Source of the DNA: Lathyrus oleraceus
Taxonomy: Eukaryota; Streptophyta; Magnoliopsida; Fabales; Fabaceae
Length of the DNA: 64,000 nt
Direction: 5' to 3'
Assembly: GCF_024323335.1 (NCBI RefSeq)
Contig: NC_066579.1
Span: forward strand, 358,291,417 to 358,355,416
Positions 33,910-45,939 of the stretch are shown here, one piece after another (positions within the stretch are counted from its first letter, which is position 1; the number at the start of each line of letters is the position of its first letter). The notes beneath the pieces were generated by a model. It was not told the origin of the DNA and ran no database searches. It worked only from the letters and a program-made list of their open reading frames with translations. A program made the translations under genes and the position numbers.

Positions 33910-36222
33910 CTAATGACCCGCCCGATTATAACGTCCCCTGGTTCCACATCCCGGTGCGTTAGGTTGTCTCCGAGGTCTCCCACGATTTTCTTGAGGTGTT
34001 TGTGGTCTTTGGATGCTGACCTGATCGAGCGATGGCTGGTTGGAAGGTCCGGCAGAGGTTCCGGCGGTATTCGACAGATGTGTCATCATTTGCTCCCAAT
34101 ATCCGGAGGGGCTGTGGCCAACGGCGCTTCCGTAATGGAGTTCGGTGCCCATGTCATCGTAGTTAGGGCGTTGGGGTTGGGTGAATTGGGGACGGTATAG
34201 TTGCCCAAATTGGGTCATTGAGTCGTTTTGAAAACGAAGCAATGGTTCTTGGGGCGTACTATAGTTAAACAGTAGTTGGGTGTTAAATGGTGGCGGGCTA
34301 CGATGACGTGACCCATATGAATCATCAGTGCTATAGACGGTTGTGGTTGCGGGGTTTGGTTCTTGGTTTTGTGTTTGGGTGGGTGGTATGAATGGATTGC
34401 GACGTTGGATGGTTCGTTGTTGGGTGGTTGGCATGAACGGGTTGCGATGTTGGGTGTTTGGTTGGTTTGAGTATGTGGTCGGTTGATGTTGTGTGGTTGG
34501 TTGTTGGGTTTGGGTGGGTCCACATTGGTGTTGGGTGGTGAATTGATGTGGGACATACGATGACGAAGCAAGTTGGCGCGGATCCATCAAATACCGCGAC
34601 TCAGATACGAATTGCTGAGTTGTTACAGACCTAAACCATGCCATATATTGTTGAGTCGGTCTTACACCTTGGATGACTGGTTCGTTCAGGATGTGTTGTC
34701 GTCGATTCCTCCATTGACGACACATGTCTTTTGCAAAGTCTCTCCAGTCAGAATAATCCCACTGTGCATCGACCCTTTTTTGATGCCAATTCCCCAAACA
34801 CGTGGGAGACTCTGGAATATGTTGTAGCATTCCGAACTGCAGTTTGACCCGGTCACTTTGGTGCATTTCAACTGTAGTGAATCGGATAATTGGTGTATTC
34901 GCTGTCCAAACTGCAGCATCGTCATGGTTCACATCATGATCCAGACCCAGATATGGCCTCCATACAAACTGGAAAAAAAATACCAAATCGTTAGATGGAA
35001 AATAATTTGAGAACTATTTTAAGATTAACTATAGTTTGGTAGGAGTATTACATCATCATGTCCAATGTGATCCAATAGATTTCGATAGACTACAGTAGCG
35101 TGTTTCGGACACCTATTGTAGTTCATTCCCCTTACTGACCACCTAAGATAATAAAAAGAAGTGAAAAATATTATTTACTGTTAATTTAAATAATATATAT
35201 AATTAACTAAATGGTGAATGGTAAAGTGGTAGACTTACTTGGTTGCAAAGGGGAACACGAATGGACGCTCATTTTCTGGGGCGAGCGACGACATCCTAGA
35301 CCACCCCCAAGCTTGAAGCAAATAAGCACATGAAAAAAAAGTACATGTATTCTTTTTTGCATTTCTACACAATGCACTATATAGATGGCCAACACAGTTG
35401 AACCCCAACTATAAGTGTTTACCTTATTGATGTTGCGTAATAAAGGTAAATACATTATATTCACAGAATTACCTGTACTTTCTGGAAACAAAAATTTACC
35501 AAATAAAATCATAATATAACACCAAGCTTTTATTATTTTCTCATACTCGGTTGAATCTTCGGACAGTACTATACTGGTATAATATTGTTTAAGGTATTTT
35601 AAATTTATACCTTGCCCCCTTGCTTGACTGGATGTGTCTCCCTCAGTTTCGTCGTCTAACAAAGGGGCACCCAGTAATTCATTGCATATATTGTTGTCTT
35701 GGTTAACTTTCCCATTCACTGCCTTTCCATCTATACGAAGACCCAACAACATGTACACGTCCTCAAGTGTGACGGTACACTCACCAATTGGAAGGTGAAA
35801 TGTGTGGGTCTCGGGTCTCCACCTCTCCAACAAAGCCAGAATGAACTTGTAGTCCACCGAGTACGAAACAATGTTTAGGAGATTTCCAAATCCACATCCT
35901 CTAATATATGGTTCTATTAAAGGATCGTGGGGTACATATTCATGTACACGACATCTAAACCGCTTCGGGTCCTAATAACAAAAAAACGAAAATACAATTA
36001 GAAGAAGAAATACATTCTCAAGAAATATGTATTAGATGTAATCCAGAAATAGAAACTAAAAAGAAAGAGATTTGAAAGGTATAACACAAAGAACATATGT
36101 ATTACAAGTAATCCATAAATAGTAACTAAAAGAGAGAGATAACATACAAATGCCGAGATATTCTCGATTGTGCCTCTGTGTTCATCTCCCATAGTTAACA
36201 AAGACATGATTCGATTTTGCAA
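33910..36222 (-). pseudogene. Plant mobile domain (PMD / MAIN-like) gene, one frameshift
   Basis: Four exons on the - strand: 36148-36222 (MQNRIMSLLTMGDEHRG), 35239-35971, 35052-35142, 33910-34968. The product would be about 650 residues. Exon 2 holds the PMD hallmark LLERWRPETHTFHLPIGEC followed by TVTLEDVYMLLGLRIDGK; exon 4 begins FVWRPYLGLD and goes on to a Gln/Pro/Thr-rich low-complexity tail ending in an Arg/Gly-rich stretch. PMD proteins MAIN and MAIL1 act in the nucleus in genome stability and transposon silencing; transposon-borne versions have no proven role. Splice phases agree only if one base is missing from exon 2 near 35392: after the segment STVLA the frame shifts, and the conserved LYSALCRNAKKNT continues in another frame. 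A - strand TATAAATA box lies at 36307-36314. Confidence 0.82.
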
Positions 36223-36463
36223 AGCTTAAGTTTGTTAGATGAAAGAAATGTGGTAGAAGGAAAGAGTGTGATGAAGATGGTTTGATAATGTTGATATGGG
36301 AAAGTATTTATAAATGAATAAGTGAGTAGGTTTAGAAACCATAACGAATTATGATTGGTTGCATGCAAAGGCACATGAGGTTAAAAAACAAGTGAATGAC
36401 AAAATTGAAAGACAAATGAATGACAAAAAGTGAATGACAAAAGTAGCATGGAAGGAATCTAGT

Positions 36464-36690
36464 AGGCGCATGTGAAGAAATCACATGCAATAGGAAGATG
36501 AGCCATTACCTTTGGCGCCTACATGTGATTTTTCACATGCAAGGAAGAGGCGCCCTTCCTCTTGGCGCCTTAGTGTAAGGAATTAGGAAGGGGCGCCATC
36601 CCTAGTGGCGCCTATGTTCAATTTTGTGAAGAGGCGCCCAACCCTTTGGCGCCTATGTTACTTTATGGTGCCAAGGGAATGGGCGCCTAT
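36464..36690. repeat. GGCGCC-rich repeat cluster (right)
   Basis: Copies of TTGGCGCC(T), GAGGCGCC and GGGCGCC at about 36512, 36549, 36563, 36595, 36607, 36632, 36649 and 36682, many paired head to head. CACATGCAA/TCACATG palindromes lie on their left side. They fall between the two divergent genes. Confidence 0.8.
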
Positions 36691-36719
36691 GTTTACTTTA
36701 TGTTTAATCTTAGGGCACA

Positions 36720-36900
36720 TTAGGGTACATTAGGGCACAGAGAAATCAGAGATTCTTTGATTCCCTGTGTATTGAGTATTCTTTTCACTCTTCCCTCTGT
36801 GTAATCTTTTCACTCTTCCCTCTGCGTGCAAGTATAGTCAAGTCTGTTTTCACTCTTTTCTCTGTGTGCAAGTATAGTCAAGTCTGTACAGACTATTATG
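36720..36900 (+). promoter_or_regulatory. Tandem repeats upstream of the MULE transposase
   Basis: CACATTAGGGTACATTAGGGCACA is followed by three copies of TTTTCACTCTT(C/T)(C/T)CTCTGTGTG.., two of which continue GCAAGTATAGTCAAGTCTG. The position fits a leader or promoter of the gene starting at 36986, but no clear TATA box can be chosen. Confidence 0.4.
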
Positions 36901-36985
36901 AATTTATTAATGCATTGGCCAACTATTTATGTTGTGCGGTTGAACAAGATTTAGAAATCATTCAGTTTCAATTCCATTCAACACA

Positions 36986-39260
36986 ATGTCTTCCACACAA
37001 CAATATATGATCAGTGCACATGTTGATGGTGAAATATTTGATCATCAGTTGTTCGGTTTTTGTTTTCGAGACACACAGGTGACTCGTTTTACAATAAATC
37101 GGCGATCAAATTTTTCACACCTAAAACAAAGAATAGAAAAGAAGTTGCAGTCCAATAATGTCGGTCAGATCATCTATAAAAATCCAGTTTGTTTTGCAGA
37201 AAACCAGGTAAAATTTTATCAGAAGAAGATTCGAGATGATGATGATGTTCAACATATGTTTGGAAGTTACGAACAATCCGGTTACAACGATATAGAGTTG
37301 TATATATTACCACATCAACAACAGGAGTCCTAGTACATTAATCAGTCACAAGTGTTTTGTGAGACTGATGACGAACAAGTTGAGGTGAATGTTCCAGACG
37401 ATGAAGAAGAGGAACCTGAGATCATCGTTGATTCGATGGTGAACGCTGAAGAGGAAGAGGAGCCAATACCAGCAGGTCATGTATATTGCCCACCCCAACA
37501 CATGACAAGGTTAAATTTGGGTTCGGATGAACCTTCGGGAGATGTATGGTACAATCCTTACGTGCAAATGCAAGGATCTCTGAAACAAGGAGACACATTT
37601 CGCACAAAAGAGGAATGTGTAAAAGCCATCAAAAAATTCCACATGGAACTATCAGCAGATTTCAGAGTTGACAGAACTGACGTATTGAGGTATAAAGTTT
37701 ATTGTCCGAATGAGCACTGCCTTTTTAAGTTGTCAGCTTCGTACAGGAAGAGGAAGGAGTCTTGGGAGATTGGATCAATGGGTCCAGATCACACATGCAT
37801 CCTGACCAACCCAATGCAGGATCATCGTAAATTAAGCTCCCAACTAATATGCGATGAAATATTGTCTGTCATTGCCGATAATCCGTCTTTAAAGGTGAGT
37901 ACAATAATCTCGCATATTAGGGCAGAGTACAACTACACACCATCATATAGGAAGGCATGGATAGCTAGAACAAAAGCTGTTGAAAAAGTGTTTGGCAATT
38001 GGGAGGAATCTTACAAACAACTTCCAAAATACATGTTCGCTCTAAAACACTATGCTCCCGGTACAATTTTCAAGATGGAAACATTGCCCGCATATACACC
38101 AAATGGTACATGTGCTGTTGGAAATAGAATATTTCACCGTCTATTTTGGGCATATCAACCGTGTATCACAGGTTTTTCTTTCTGTAAACCAATTATACAA
38201 ATTGATGGTACATGGTTGTATGGAAAATACAAAGGAACGTTACTGATGGCAGTGGCACAAGATGGGAACAACAATATTTTTTCGTTCGCCTTTGCCTTAG
38301 TTGAAGGGGAGACAGTTGAGGGATGGAGTTTTTTCCTAAGAAATCTCCGATTGCACGTAGCACCTCAACCTAACTTGTGTTTGATCTCTGATAGACACCC
38401 CTCAATCATCAGTGCATATAATAACATTGAGAATGGCTGGCAAAATCCTCGTTCGACGCATGTGTTTTGTATTAGACATATTGCTCAGAATTTCATGCGA
38501 GAAATCAAAGATAAGACGTTGCGTAAGAAGGTTGTCAATGCAGGTTACGCATTGACAGAACCTTCTTTCAAACACTACCGCGAGGAAATAAGATTGTCGA
38601 ACGAAGATGCGGTTCAGTGGATCGATAGTATTCCGTTGGAGAAGTGGACTAGGGCATACGACGGCGGACAACGTTGGGGCCACATGACAACAAATATTGT
38701 GGAATCAATGAACTCTGTCTTCAAAGGAATTCGTAACCTACCAATAACCGCTTTGGTGCAAGCTACATATTTCAGGCTTGGGGCGTTGTTTGAAACCAGA
38801 CGCTCAAAATGGAGTTCCGTGTTGTAATCTGGACAGTTGTTCAGTGATGCTTCAATGAAATTCATCAGACATGAAGCTGCCAAAGCAAACACACACGTGG
38901 TTACGGTATTTGACCGAGCAAAAGGTTGGTTTAGTGTTGCCGAGTCCATGGATCACAATGAGGGCATGCCAATGAGACAGTACATAGTTGAATTAGATAG
39001 AGGTTGGTGCGACTGCGAAAGGTTCCAAGTCTTCCGTACCCCTTGCTCCCATGTCATAGCGGCGTGCTCAAACGTTCGAAGAGATCCATCCTACTTGCTA
39101 TCTGAACTTTACAAAGTCGCCAGCCTTTCAAATGTTTATAAAATTAATTTTTCAGTAGTGGCAAAAGAGGAATATTGGCCAGAATATCAAGGGGACATCG
39201 TCTGGCACAACGAAGTTATGCGAAGGAAGAAAAAGGGTCGCCCTAACATGTCATTTTCAT
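36986..39260 (+). pseudogene. Mutator-like (MULE) transposase with two in-frame stops
   Basis: A single frame runs from the ATG at 36986 to about 39260, broken only by TAG at 37331-37333 and TAA at 38825-38827. Parts in order: an N-terminal domain (about residues 1-112, ending NDIELYILPHQ), an acidic linker, a MuDR-type DNA-binding region (FRTKEECVKAIKKFHM, then VYCPNEHCLFKLSASY), the MULE DDE-type core (IIQIDGTWLYGKYKGTLL, LCLISDRHPSIISAY), and a SWIM zinc finger ([20 protein letters not shown]; Cys, Cys, Cys, His). The last normal residues read RRKKKGRPN; after that a (TA)n run replaces the C-terminus and encodes only alternating Tyr and Ile. With only two stops in about 760 codons the copy died recently. 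It would have cut and pasted its own element. Confidence 0.9.
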
Positions 39261-39269
39261 ATTTTTCTT

Positions 39270-39418
<149 letters not shown>

Positions 39419-39419
39419 C

Positions 39420-40145
39420 CTAAAATTAGGGTGTCTTGGACTTCCGCCCCCAAATTCTGTTAACTAGTTATTAACGGGAAAGTTAATGTTTTTTTAACTA
39501 GTTAGTAGAAAAAAAATAGCTTTTACTAAATATTTTAAAACCAAATAATTAAATAAGTATAAAAATTAAAAACAAATAATTAAATAAATATAAAAATTAT
39601 TAAATTAACTTTTATTTAAAGAAAGATAATATGCATATGATAGAAAAGATAAAATAAACAAAAAAAATATTTTTACATAAAATATGTAATAACTAATAGG
39701 GTTTAATGGTGATGCAACAATAATCTGACTTAGCGTGATGCATGATCGTCATTGGTTGACAGTGTAAAATAAATTTATACCATAAATACATCATCCATTT
39801 TCTCTAACTTATATAGTTAATATATATTTGATAAACATGGAAAAAAATATTCATAACACTGTGATGAAAGTAGCATAAGTCTATTTATCCTATTTAAGAA
39901 AAAAAATGAAAGATAGTAAATAAACCACTTTATTTATTTTTGTTTGGTGAACAAACCACTTTGGTAAGTAGCACGAGCGTTTAAAAAAAGTCATTGTTCA
40001 AGTTTATACATCTCGCGCTCACCTCGTGCAATGCACAAGAAATACTTACTATTATAATAATAACTCTCAGTTAATTAACAATATAATATTATAATACCCA
40101 ACGTATCCCATCTTTTCAGTTTCATCTTAATTTCTTCTTTTCCGT
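39420..40145. other. Intergenic DNA upstream of ATP-citrate lyase
   Basis: AT-rich, no gene. TTAACTAGTTATTAACGGG and TTTTTAACTAGTTAGTAG form a short direct repeat at 39460-39508. AATAATTAAATAA(G/A)TATAAAAATTA is duplicated at 39544-39600. Confidence 0.5.
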
Positions 40146-40151
40146 AATCTC

Positions 40152-40157
40152 TATAAA
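40152..40157 (+). promoter_or_regulatory. TATA box of ACLA gene
   Basis: CTCTATAAATGC is about 30 bases before the CA-rich likely start region near 40180 and upstream of a CT-rich leader (CTCTCACCTTCTTCTCC). Confidence 0.6.
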
Positions 40158-40249
40158 TGCAAATTCTCATTTCACAGAGTCACCAAACTCGCCATTGGAT
40201 CTACCTATCTCTCACCTTCTTCTCCATTCATCCGTTTCTCTCTCTCGAA

Positions 40250-40375
40250 CGGTAGGTACCTAGCTGCATTCTTCTCTCTCGTGCTTATTTTCAGTTGTAA
40301 TTGGGATTCAGTTTGTTTGATTTTGATTTTGATTTGAAATTTGAGGTTGATTTAACCTGATTTGATCTGGTTAGG
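40250..40375 (+). other. Probable 5' leader intron of ACLA
   Basis: A donor GAACG then GTAGGTACC at about 40250 and an acceptor TGGTTAG then GTTTGAAGG at about 40375, separated by T-rich sequence, lie between the CT-rich leader and the start codon at 40417. It is inferred from splice-site form only. Confidence 0.5.
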
Positions 40376-40416
40376 TTTGAAGGAAATAATTTGTGTTGGA
40401 AAATTAAGAAAGATCT

Positions 40417-43400
40417 ATGGCACGCAAGAAGATCAGAGAGTATGATTCTAAGAGGTTGTTGAAGGAGCATTTTAAGAAAATTTCTGGAAAGGATTTGCCA
40501 ATTAAGTCTGCACAAGTAAGAACTCTGAATAGTTCTTGATTTTTGTTGATTTGGCGCTGAATCTTATATAACTATGGTTACCGTCTTAGTTTGAAAAAAA
40601 TAAAAGTGATGAATAGAGAAACTAGTATTAATTCAAATGGCATTGATAAACATTGTCTAAAAGGAGATTTGAATTTGTCCCTTGAGGTTACAATGTTTGA
40701 CTCTTATCACTAGAGCACATTTTATGATGTATTACTCTGGTCACTATTATAAGCAAATATTCTTTTTGTCCAGTATATTGAATAATTAATGCATCTGATT
40801 ATATATAGACCATATACATAAATTATTCAATGAACTTGAAAATATAATCTTTGCTTATAATTGTGACCTGAGGAGGGTGTATAGTGTGTATAACTTATAA
40901 GTTACCAATATAATATGAACATTGACGGATAACAGGTCTTGAGCATGTGGTTGATAATTTGATCATTGACTAGTGTGTATGGAAAGCCATCTCTTGTGAT
41001 TCCCTTAAATGGATCTTTGTATCTCATATTAGAGTCTAACTTTCAGCTTTGAGATACCTTGAGCTACCAGTTTTTTTAAAAAAATTTATACAAGTTTGTG
41101 CCTAGAAAGATCTAATTTCGATTTACAATAACATGATCTATAATTTGTTAATTTAGCAGTCCGTGCTGTTGATTTTCAATATGAAAACTAGTTTTGTGTA
41201 TTTAGCTGCGTGGCTATATGATGATGTATGCAACTGTGGTTTGTGAGAAAGTACAGTGATCTAAAGTTGTTGGGTGTTTTTTGTTTCAGGTTACAGAAAC
41301 AACTGATATCAATGAGCTAGTAGAGAAGGAACCATGGCTTTCATCTTCAAAATTGGTTGTGAAACCTGACATGTTGTTTGGAAAGCGTGGCAAAAGTGGC
41401 TTGGTTGCTTTAAATCTGGATTTGGCTGAAGTTGCTGGTTTTGTAAAAGAGCGTCTTGGAAAAGAGGTGTGTTTTCTCCTCTCTCTTCTAAACCTTGGAA
41501 CGGTTTTTTTTCCACTCTTTTTGATTAAATTTCTCGGTACTTCAAGTTCATCCTTTAAGTGTTTGTTCATGTCTTAATCTAAAATATAGGTTGAGATGGG
41601 TGGATGCAAAGGACCTATAACAACTTTCATTGTTGAACCTTTCATTCCACATGATGAAGAGTTTTACCTTAACATTGTCTCTGAGAGACTGGGAAACAGT
41701 ATAAGCTTTTCTGAATGTGGAGGAATTGACATTGAAGAGAACTGGGATAAGGTACCAAGATGAACTAAAACTTGATTCCCAATGTAAAGTCTGCTCATTT
41801 TTTGCTTTATAATTCGATATAAGCTATAATGTGATTTGTTCCTATTTTAGGTGAAGACTGTATTTATTCCAACAGGGGAATCTCTTACATCAGAGAATAT
41901 ATCAGCACTTATTGCAACCCTCCCCTTGGAGGTATATTTACTCTGCTAATTTGTTATTCTACGAACATGTCATTTATGGTACTTTTTTTAATCTAAAATG
42001 TATTCAAGCTTTTTGTGTTGGTTATCTTTGAAGCAATGCCCCAGATACGTCAACACCAACAATCATTTGAGAAATTAAAATAATTGAACGTAATCACACG
42101 TGTTAGTGTAGGTCTCCTAACACACCTTTAATCTGAAATGTTGGTGCTACTTGAATCACTAATTCTTTTTTGTTGATGGACAAGTTGTTTCAGTAATTTA
42201 TTAGTTTTTCACATGTATCGGTGTAGGAAACTTGACACACCTTTAATCTGAAATGTTGATGCTACTTATGGAATCACTAATTCATTTTTGTTGGTGGACA
42301 AGTTGTTTCAATTATTTATTAGTTTTTCTTTTATGTATACAGATCAAGGGAGAACTTGAGGATTTTCTCAAGGTGGTTTTCAATATATTTCAAGGTATAT
42401 TAAGAAATATCCATTTATAGACATCTATTGTTCCTGTGAATACAACTTCATTGACAGCTTCCTATAAATATTTTGTTCTTTTTCCCTATCATGTTAGATC
42501 TGGATTTCACATTCTTAGAGATGAATCCTTTCGCCCTGGTGGATGGAAAGCCTTATCCTTTGGATATGAGAGGAGAGCTAGATGACACTGCTGCTTTCAA
42601 GAACTTCAAGAAGTGAGTTCTATCCTCTCAAGAATGTTAATTTTCATTTGAAGAATGAGTATCATATCTCTAATTAATCTCTTAGAACTGATTTACTGAA
42701 TGATATTTCATGATTAACATATGTTAATGAGTATGGACTTTCTTCTTATTTTCAGATGGGGAGACATTGAATTCCCTCTGCCATTTGGAAGGGTTATGAG
42801 TCCCACCGAGTCTTTCATTCATGGATTAGATGAAAAGGTGAATAAAAAATTTGTATTCAATTCATTCATAACTTTGTCTCAAAGTTGCCTCTCAAACATT
42901 ATGATTCTTAGTAAGTTGTGATATGGTCTTCTATTCTTCATGGTCAATCATATTCCTTGTACTATTATCTTATGAATCATCAAAAATATTGTTTCTACTA
43001 CAGTTATCATGGTGCAGTGAAATTTTTATTCTAAGAAACTTATGATGTTTTGTTTGACTGTTTTCTTCTTCCAGACAAGTGCATCATTGAAATTTACAGT
43101 GTTAAACCCGTTGGGTCGAATTTGGACTATGGTAGCTGGAGGAGGTGCCAGTGTGATCTACGCTGATACGGTGTGTTTCCATTTCTTCAAAACTAAAATC
43201 ATTGTTAAACAATATTGTCTTGCAACATTTAGGCCACTAACTTCTTTTAAACAAATTTCTTATAATAGGTAGGAGATCTTGGTTATGCTCCAGAGCTCGG
43301 AAACTATGCAGAATACAGTGGCGCACCAAAGGAAGATGAGGTCTTGCAGTATGCCAGAGTTGTAATCGATGTAAATAACTCTTATCTCAACTCTTTTGTA

Positions 43401-44072
43401 TTCTATTATAATATCATCAATTTACAGATTTAGCATTACGCTTTCTATAATCAGACATTTCATTGTTTGGATTTGGAGTGTGTAAAGAATAAAGATAGGT
43501 TATATCAGATGCTGGCTACTTTGAAACCAATATAATAGTGCTTATGTATCTCTATGATAATCTCTTTTCAGTGTGCAACTGCAAATCCTGATGGCCAAAA
43601 GAGAGCCCTTGTGATCGGAGGAGGAATTGCTAACTTCACTGATGTTGCTGCTACATTCAGTGGCATCATTCGAGCTCTGAAGGAGAAGGTAATGATTATT
43701 TTTTTTAAAAAAATTGAAAAAAATATGTAATAAACAGCCCTTAATTGATAGTTGAGCTATTACTAACCAGGAACAAAAGCTAAAAGAAGCAAATATGCAC
43801 ATTTATGTGAGGAGAGGAGGTCCCAACTACCAGAGGGGTCTAGCAAAAATGAGGGAACTTGGAGAGGAAATTGGCATTCCAATTGAGGTTTTGATTATAT
43901 TACATATCTTTATTGATTGTTTTAAGAAACCAATTGATGTTGATTTGCAAAATTGCTTTTAGTTTACTTTTTTATCTGATCTATTTGGCTTTTTTATCAG
44001 GTTTATGGACCTGAAGCTACAATGACTGGTATATGCAAACAGGCAATCCAGTGCATCACTGCAAGTGCATAA
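40417..44072 (+). CDS. ACLA: ATP-citrate lyase subunit A (ATP-citrate synthase alpha chain)
   Basis: Twelve coding exons: 40417-40515, 41290-41466, 41590-41751, 41851-41931, 42343-42394, 42498-42612, 42756-42837, 43075-43170, 43269-43370, 43572-43688, 43771-43887, 44001-44072. All junctions are GT..AG and in phase, giving 423 residues, the normal length of plant ACLA. Landmarks: [18 protein letters not shown] start; ATP-grasp region ([54 protein letters not shown]); [14 protein letters not shown] and [19 protein letters not shown] glycine loops of the citrate-binding part; [14 protein letters not shown] near the C-terminus. With subunit B it forms the cytosolic heteromeric enzyme that makes acetyl-CoA and oxaloacetate from citrate, ATP and CoA, feeding fatty-acid elongation, sterols and flavonoids. 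No defect is seen. The start ATG is the first after the leader. Confidence 0.97.
42097..42328 (+). repeat. Tandem duplication (about 115 bp x 2) in ACLA intron 4
   Basis: Two copies sharing ACACACCTTTAATCTGAAATG, GCTACTT, GAATCACTAATTC, GGACAAGTTGTTTCA and TTTATTAGTTTTT (about 42097-42209 and 42210-42328). Several substitutions and short indels separate them, so it is not recent. Confidence 0.8.
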
Positions 44073-44218
44073 TTATCTGTATTCTTGCCAATGCTGTCTT
44101 AAAGCGTATTCATGTGTAGTTTGTAGTGATTGTTGTTGATTCATAATTGTATTTCCATTTTATCAGAATTGAGAAATTTGATAAGATAGAGCATCGATTG
44201 TTAAATGTTTAATAATCT

Positions 44219-44224
44219 AATAAA
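44219..44224 (+). terminator. Poly(A) signal of ACLA
   Basis: AATAAA about 147 bases after the stop codon, preceded by TGT-rich sequence (GTGTAGTTTGTAGTG) as in plant 3' ends. Confidence 0.55.
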
Positions 44225-44422
44225 GTGGTTAAGAATGTTTGTATTGTGTAGAATTCTTATACTATAGTCTTGATTCAAGAATGTGACATTTGTATTTCGT
44301 TTATGTTTAAGTCAAGCTGCAATTTCTCATCAATAGTTCTCACATTCAGATTTTTCCATAGAGACCTATTTATCTAAATTGTATGTCTTATTAATGTAAA
44401 TATGTCCTAAGATGAACATTTG

Positions 44423-44524
<102 letters not shown>

Positions 44525-44901
44525 CATAATAAGATCTATTTAAACTTTATGATGAGAATGTGTATGTGTGAGTAGTGTGGATAATAGTCCCACATTGGTT
44601 GATGTTGATAATATGGAGACTTGAGTATTTATAAGTGAGAGAACTCACTCACCTATTACCTTAAGGTTTTGGGTGAATATGTGGTATGTTTCTCACAAAG
44701 ATATTGCTCTAGAAAAGAAGTCTCACAATGTTCAATACTCTCTAGTGAAAAAACTCCCCCAACTAATGATATCATGAGCCTTTCAGAAAGGGACCGGCTT
44801 ACTTGTAACGAAAGGCAGCGGGTGCCATTGTAGTGAAAATTAATTTTGTTTTCTATCTCAAATAACATATGCTGATATATTTTTAACTGGTACACTAAAT
44901 T

Positions 44902-45050
44902 TGTTAGAGTTAATTTAATTGATTAGTTATCTATTCGTAATTTTGTTAGATCACTATCATATATAAATAAAGTGGCAGATCCATTATACAAACTAAGAAA
45001 ATAATAGAAATATTTTTTCTTCATTCAGTTTTGTTCTTTTTTTTCTACGC
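44902..45050. repeat. Possible LTR, left member of a pair
   Basis: TGTTAG..GATTAGTTATCTA..CACTATCATATATAAA..GTGGCA..ATTATACAAACTAAG..AATATTTTTTCTTCATTCA..TTTTGTT matches a stretch at about 51167-51312 with many substitutions. The TATATAA in the middle would be its TATA box. Together they could be the LTRs of an old element spanning 44902-51312; ends and target-site duplicates could not be fixed. Confidence 0.45.
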
Positions 45051-45059
45051 CGTCACATA

Positions 45060-45608
45060 CATGTCACTGCATCAATCTATCATCTAGATTTTCATCAGAA
45101 TTCTATTATCTTCTAAGATGAAGATTCTTTATCTTCTACCACGAAATTTACGCGTGGTTTCATCTCCCTAACTAACATTGATTCCCCTTATCCTTTTTTT
45201 CATTATCACAATTCAATCAAAGAAGAATCTCTCTTTCTCTCTCCTCTCTCTCTCTCCACCAAGCAAAAGATTGCGAAACCGCCGGTCTTCGGCCAATCGC
45301 TGAGTTAAAGAAGAATTCTCAAGCAGCAGAGACTTTATCTCTCCTTGAGCCGCCAAAAGAGATGTTTCGGTAGCCTTCAAAAAGTGTCCTGGGTAGAAAT
45401 TAGAGTCTTGTCATTCCTTACCACGCTTGTTACTGGAAAGAAAACCAAGGAGATTAAGGAGAAGTAAATCATCCCTTATCCCACTAAGATAGGTGGAAGT
45501 TATCTGTATTTTTTTGCAGGGACGTATCCCGTTGAAGCGTCAAATTGAAAACACATTCTTCTAGCCGATGCTTTTTGTGATGTTGCTGGTCGGACCAAAG
45601 AGCATTCC
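45060..45608. other. Internal part of the old element, left of Copia-2
   Basis: CT-rich tract 45227-45258, then mixed DNA. Read on the - strand, 45608-45480 continues a coding-like stretch from 50161 across the inserted Copia, but I cannot assign a domain. Confidence 0.35.
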
Positions 45609-45785
45609 TGTTAATCAGGAAATAATCAAACATATTTATTATAAATAATTTACATTCATAGAATAGAAAATTAGTCATTAAAAGTTATAATTAGTTGTGA
45701 TTAGTCATTATGAGTTGTAATTACTAACACTATTATATATAGTATCAAATGCAATGAGAAAGGCATCAAGCCAGAATTTCTAACA
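45609..45785 (+). repeat. 5' LTR of Copia-2
   Basis: 177 bp, TG..CA, followed by the primer site at 45786. Confidence 0.92.
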
Positions 45786-45939
45786 TGGTATCAGAAGGTT
45801 CGATCTAACCTGTGAATCCTTGTTTTCTTGGCTGAAATAGCGACACCCCACTGGATCGCTCTTGAAATCTTGTTTCTTGTTAGAATAGATTTGCTGCACG
45901 TGTGAGTTATTATTTAGCATAACAAGGGGCTATAATATA

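Noticed and set aside
33898..34200. 100-residue + strand open frame
   Set aside because: It lies antisense to the last PMD exon, whose low-complexity Gln/Pro/Arg coding keeps the opposite strand open.
45227..45258. CT-rich tract as a promoter element
   Set aside because: No adjacent supported gene; it is more likely simple sequence inside an old element.
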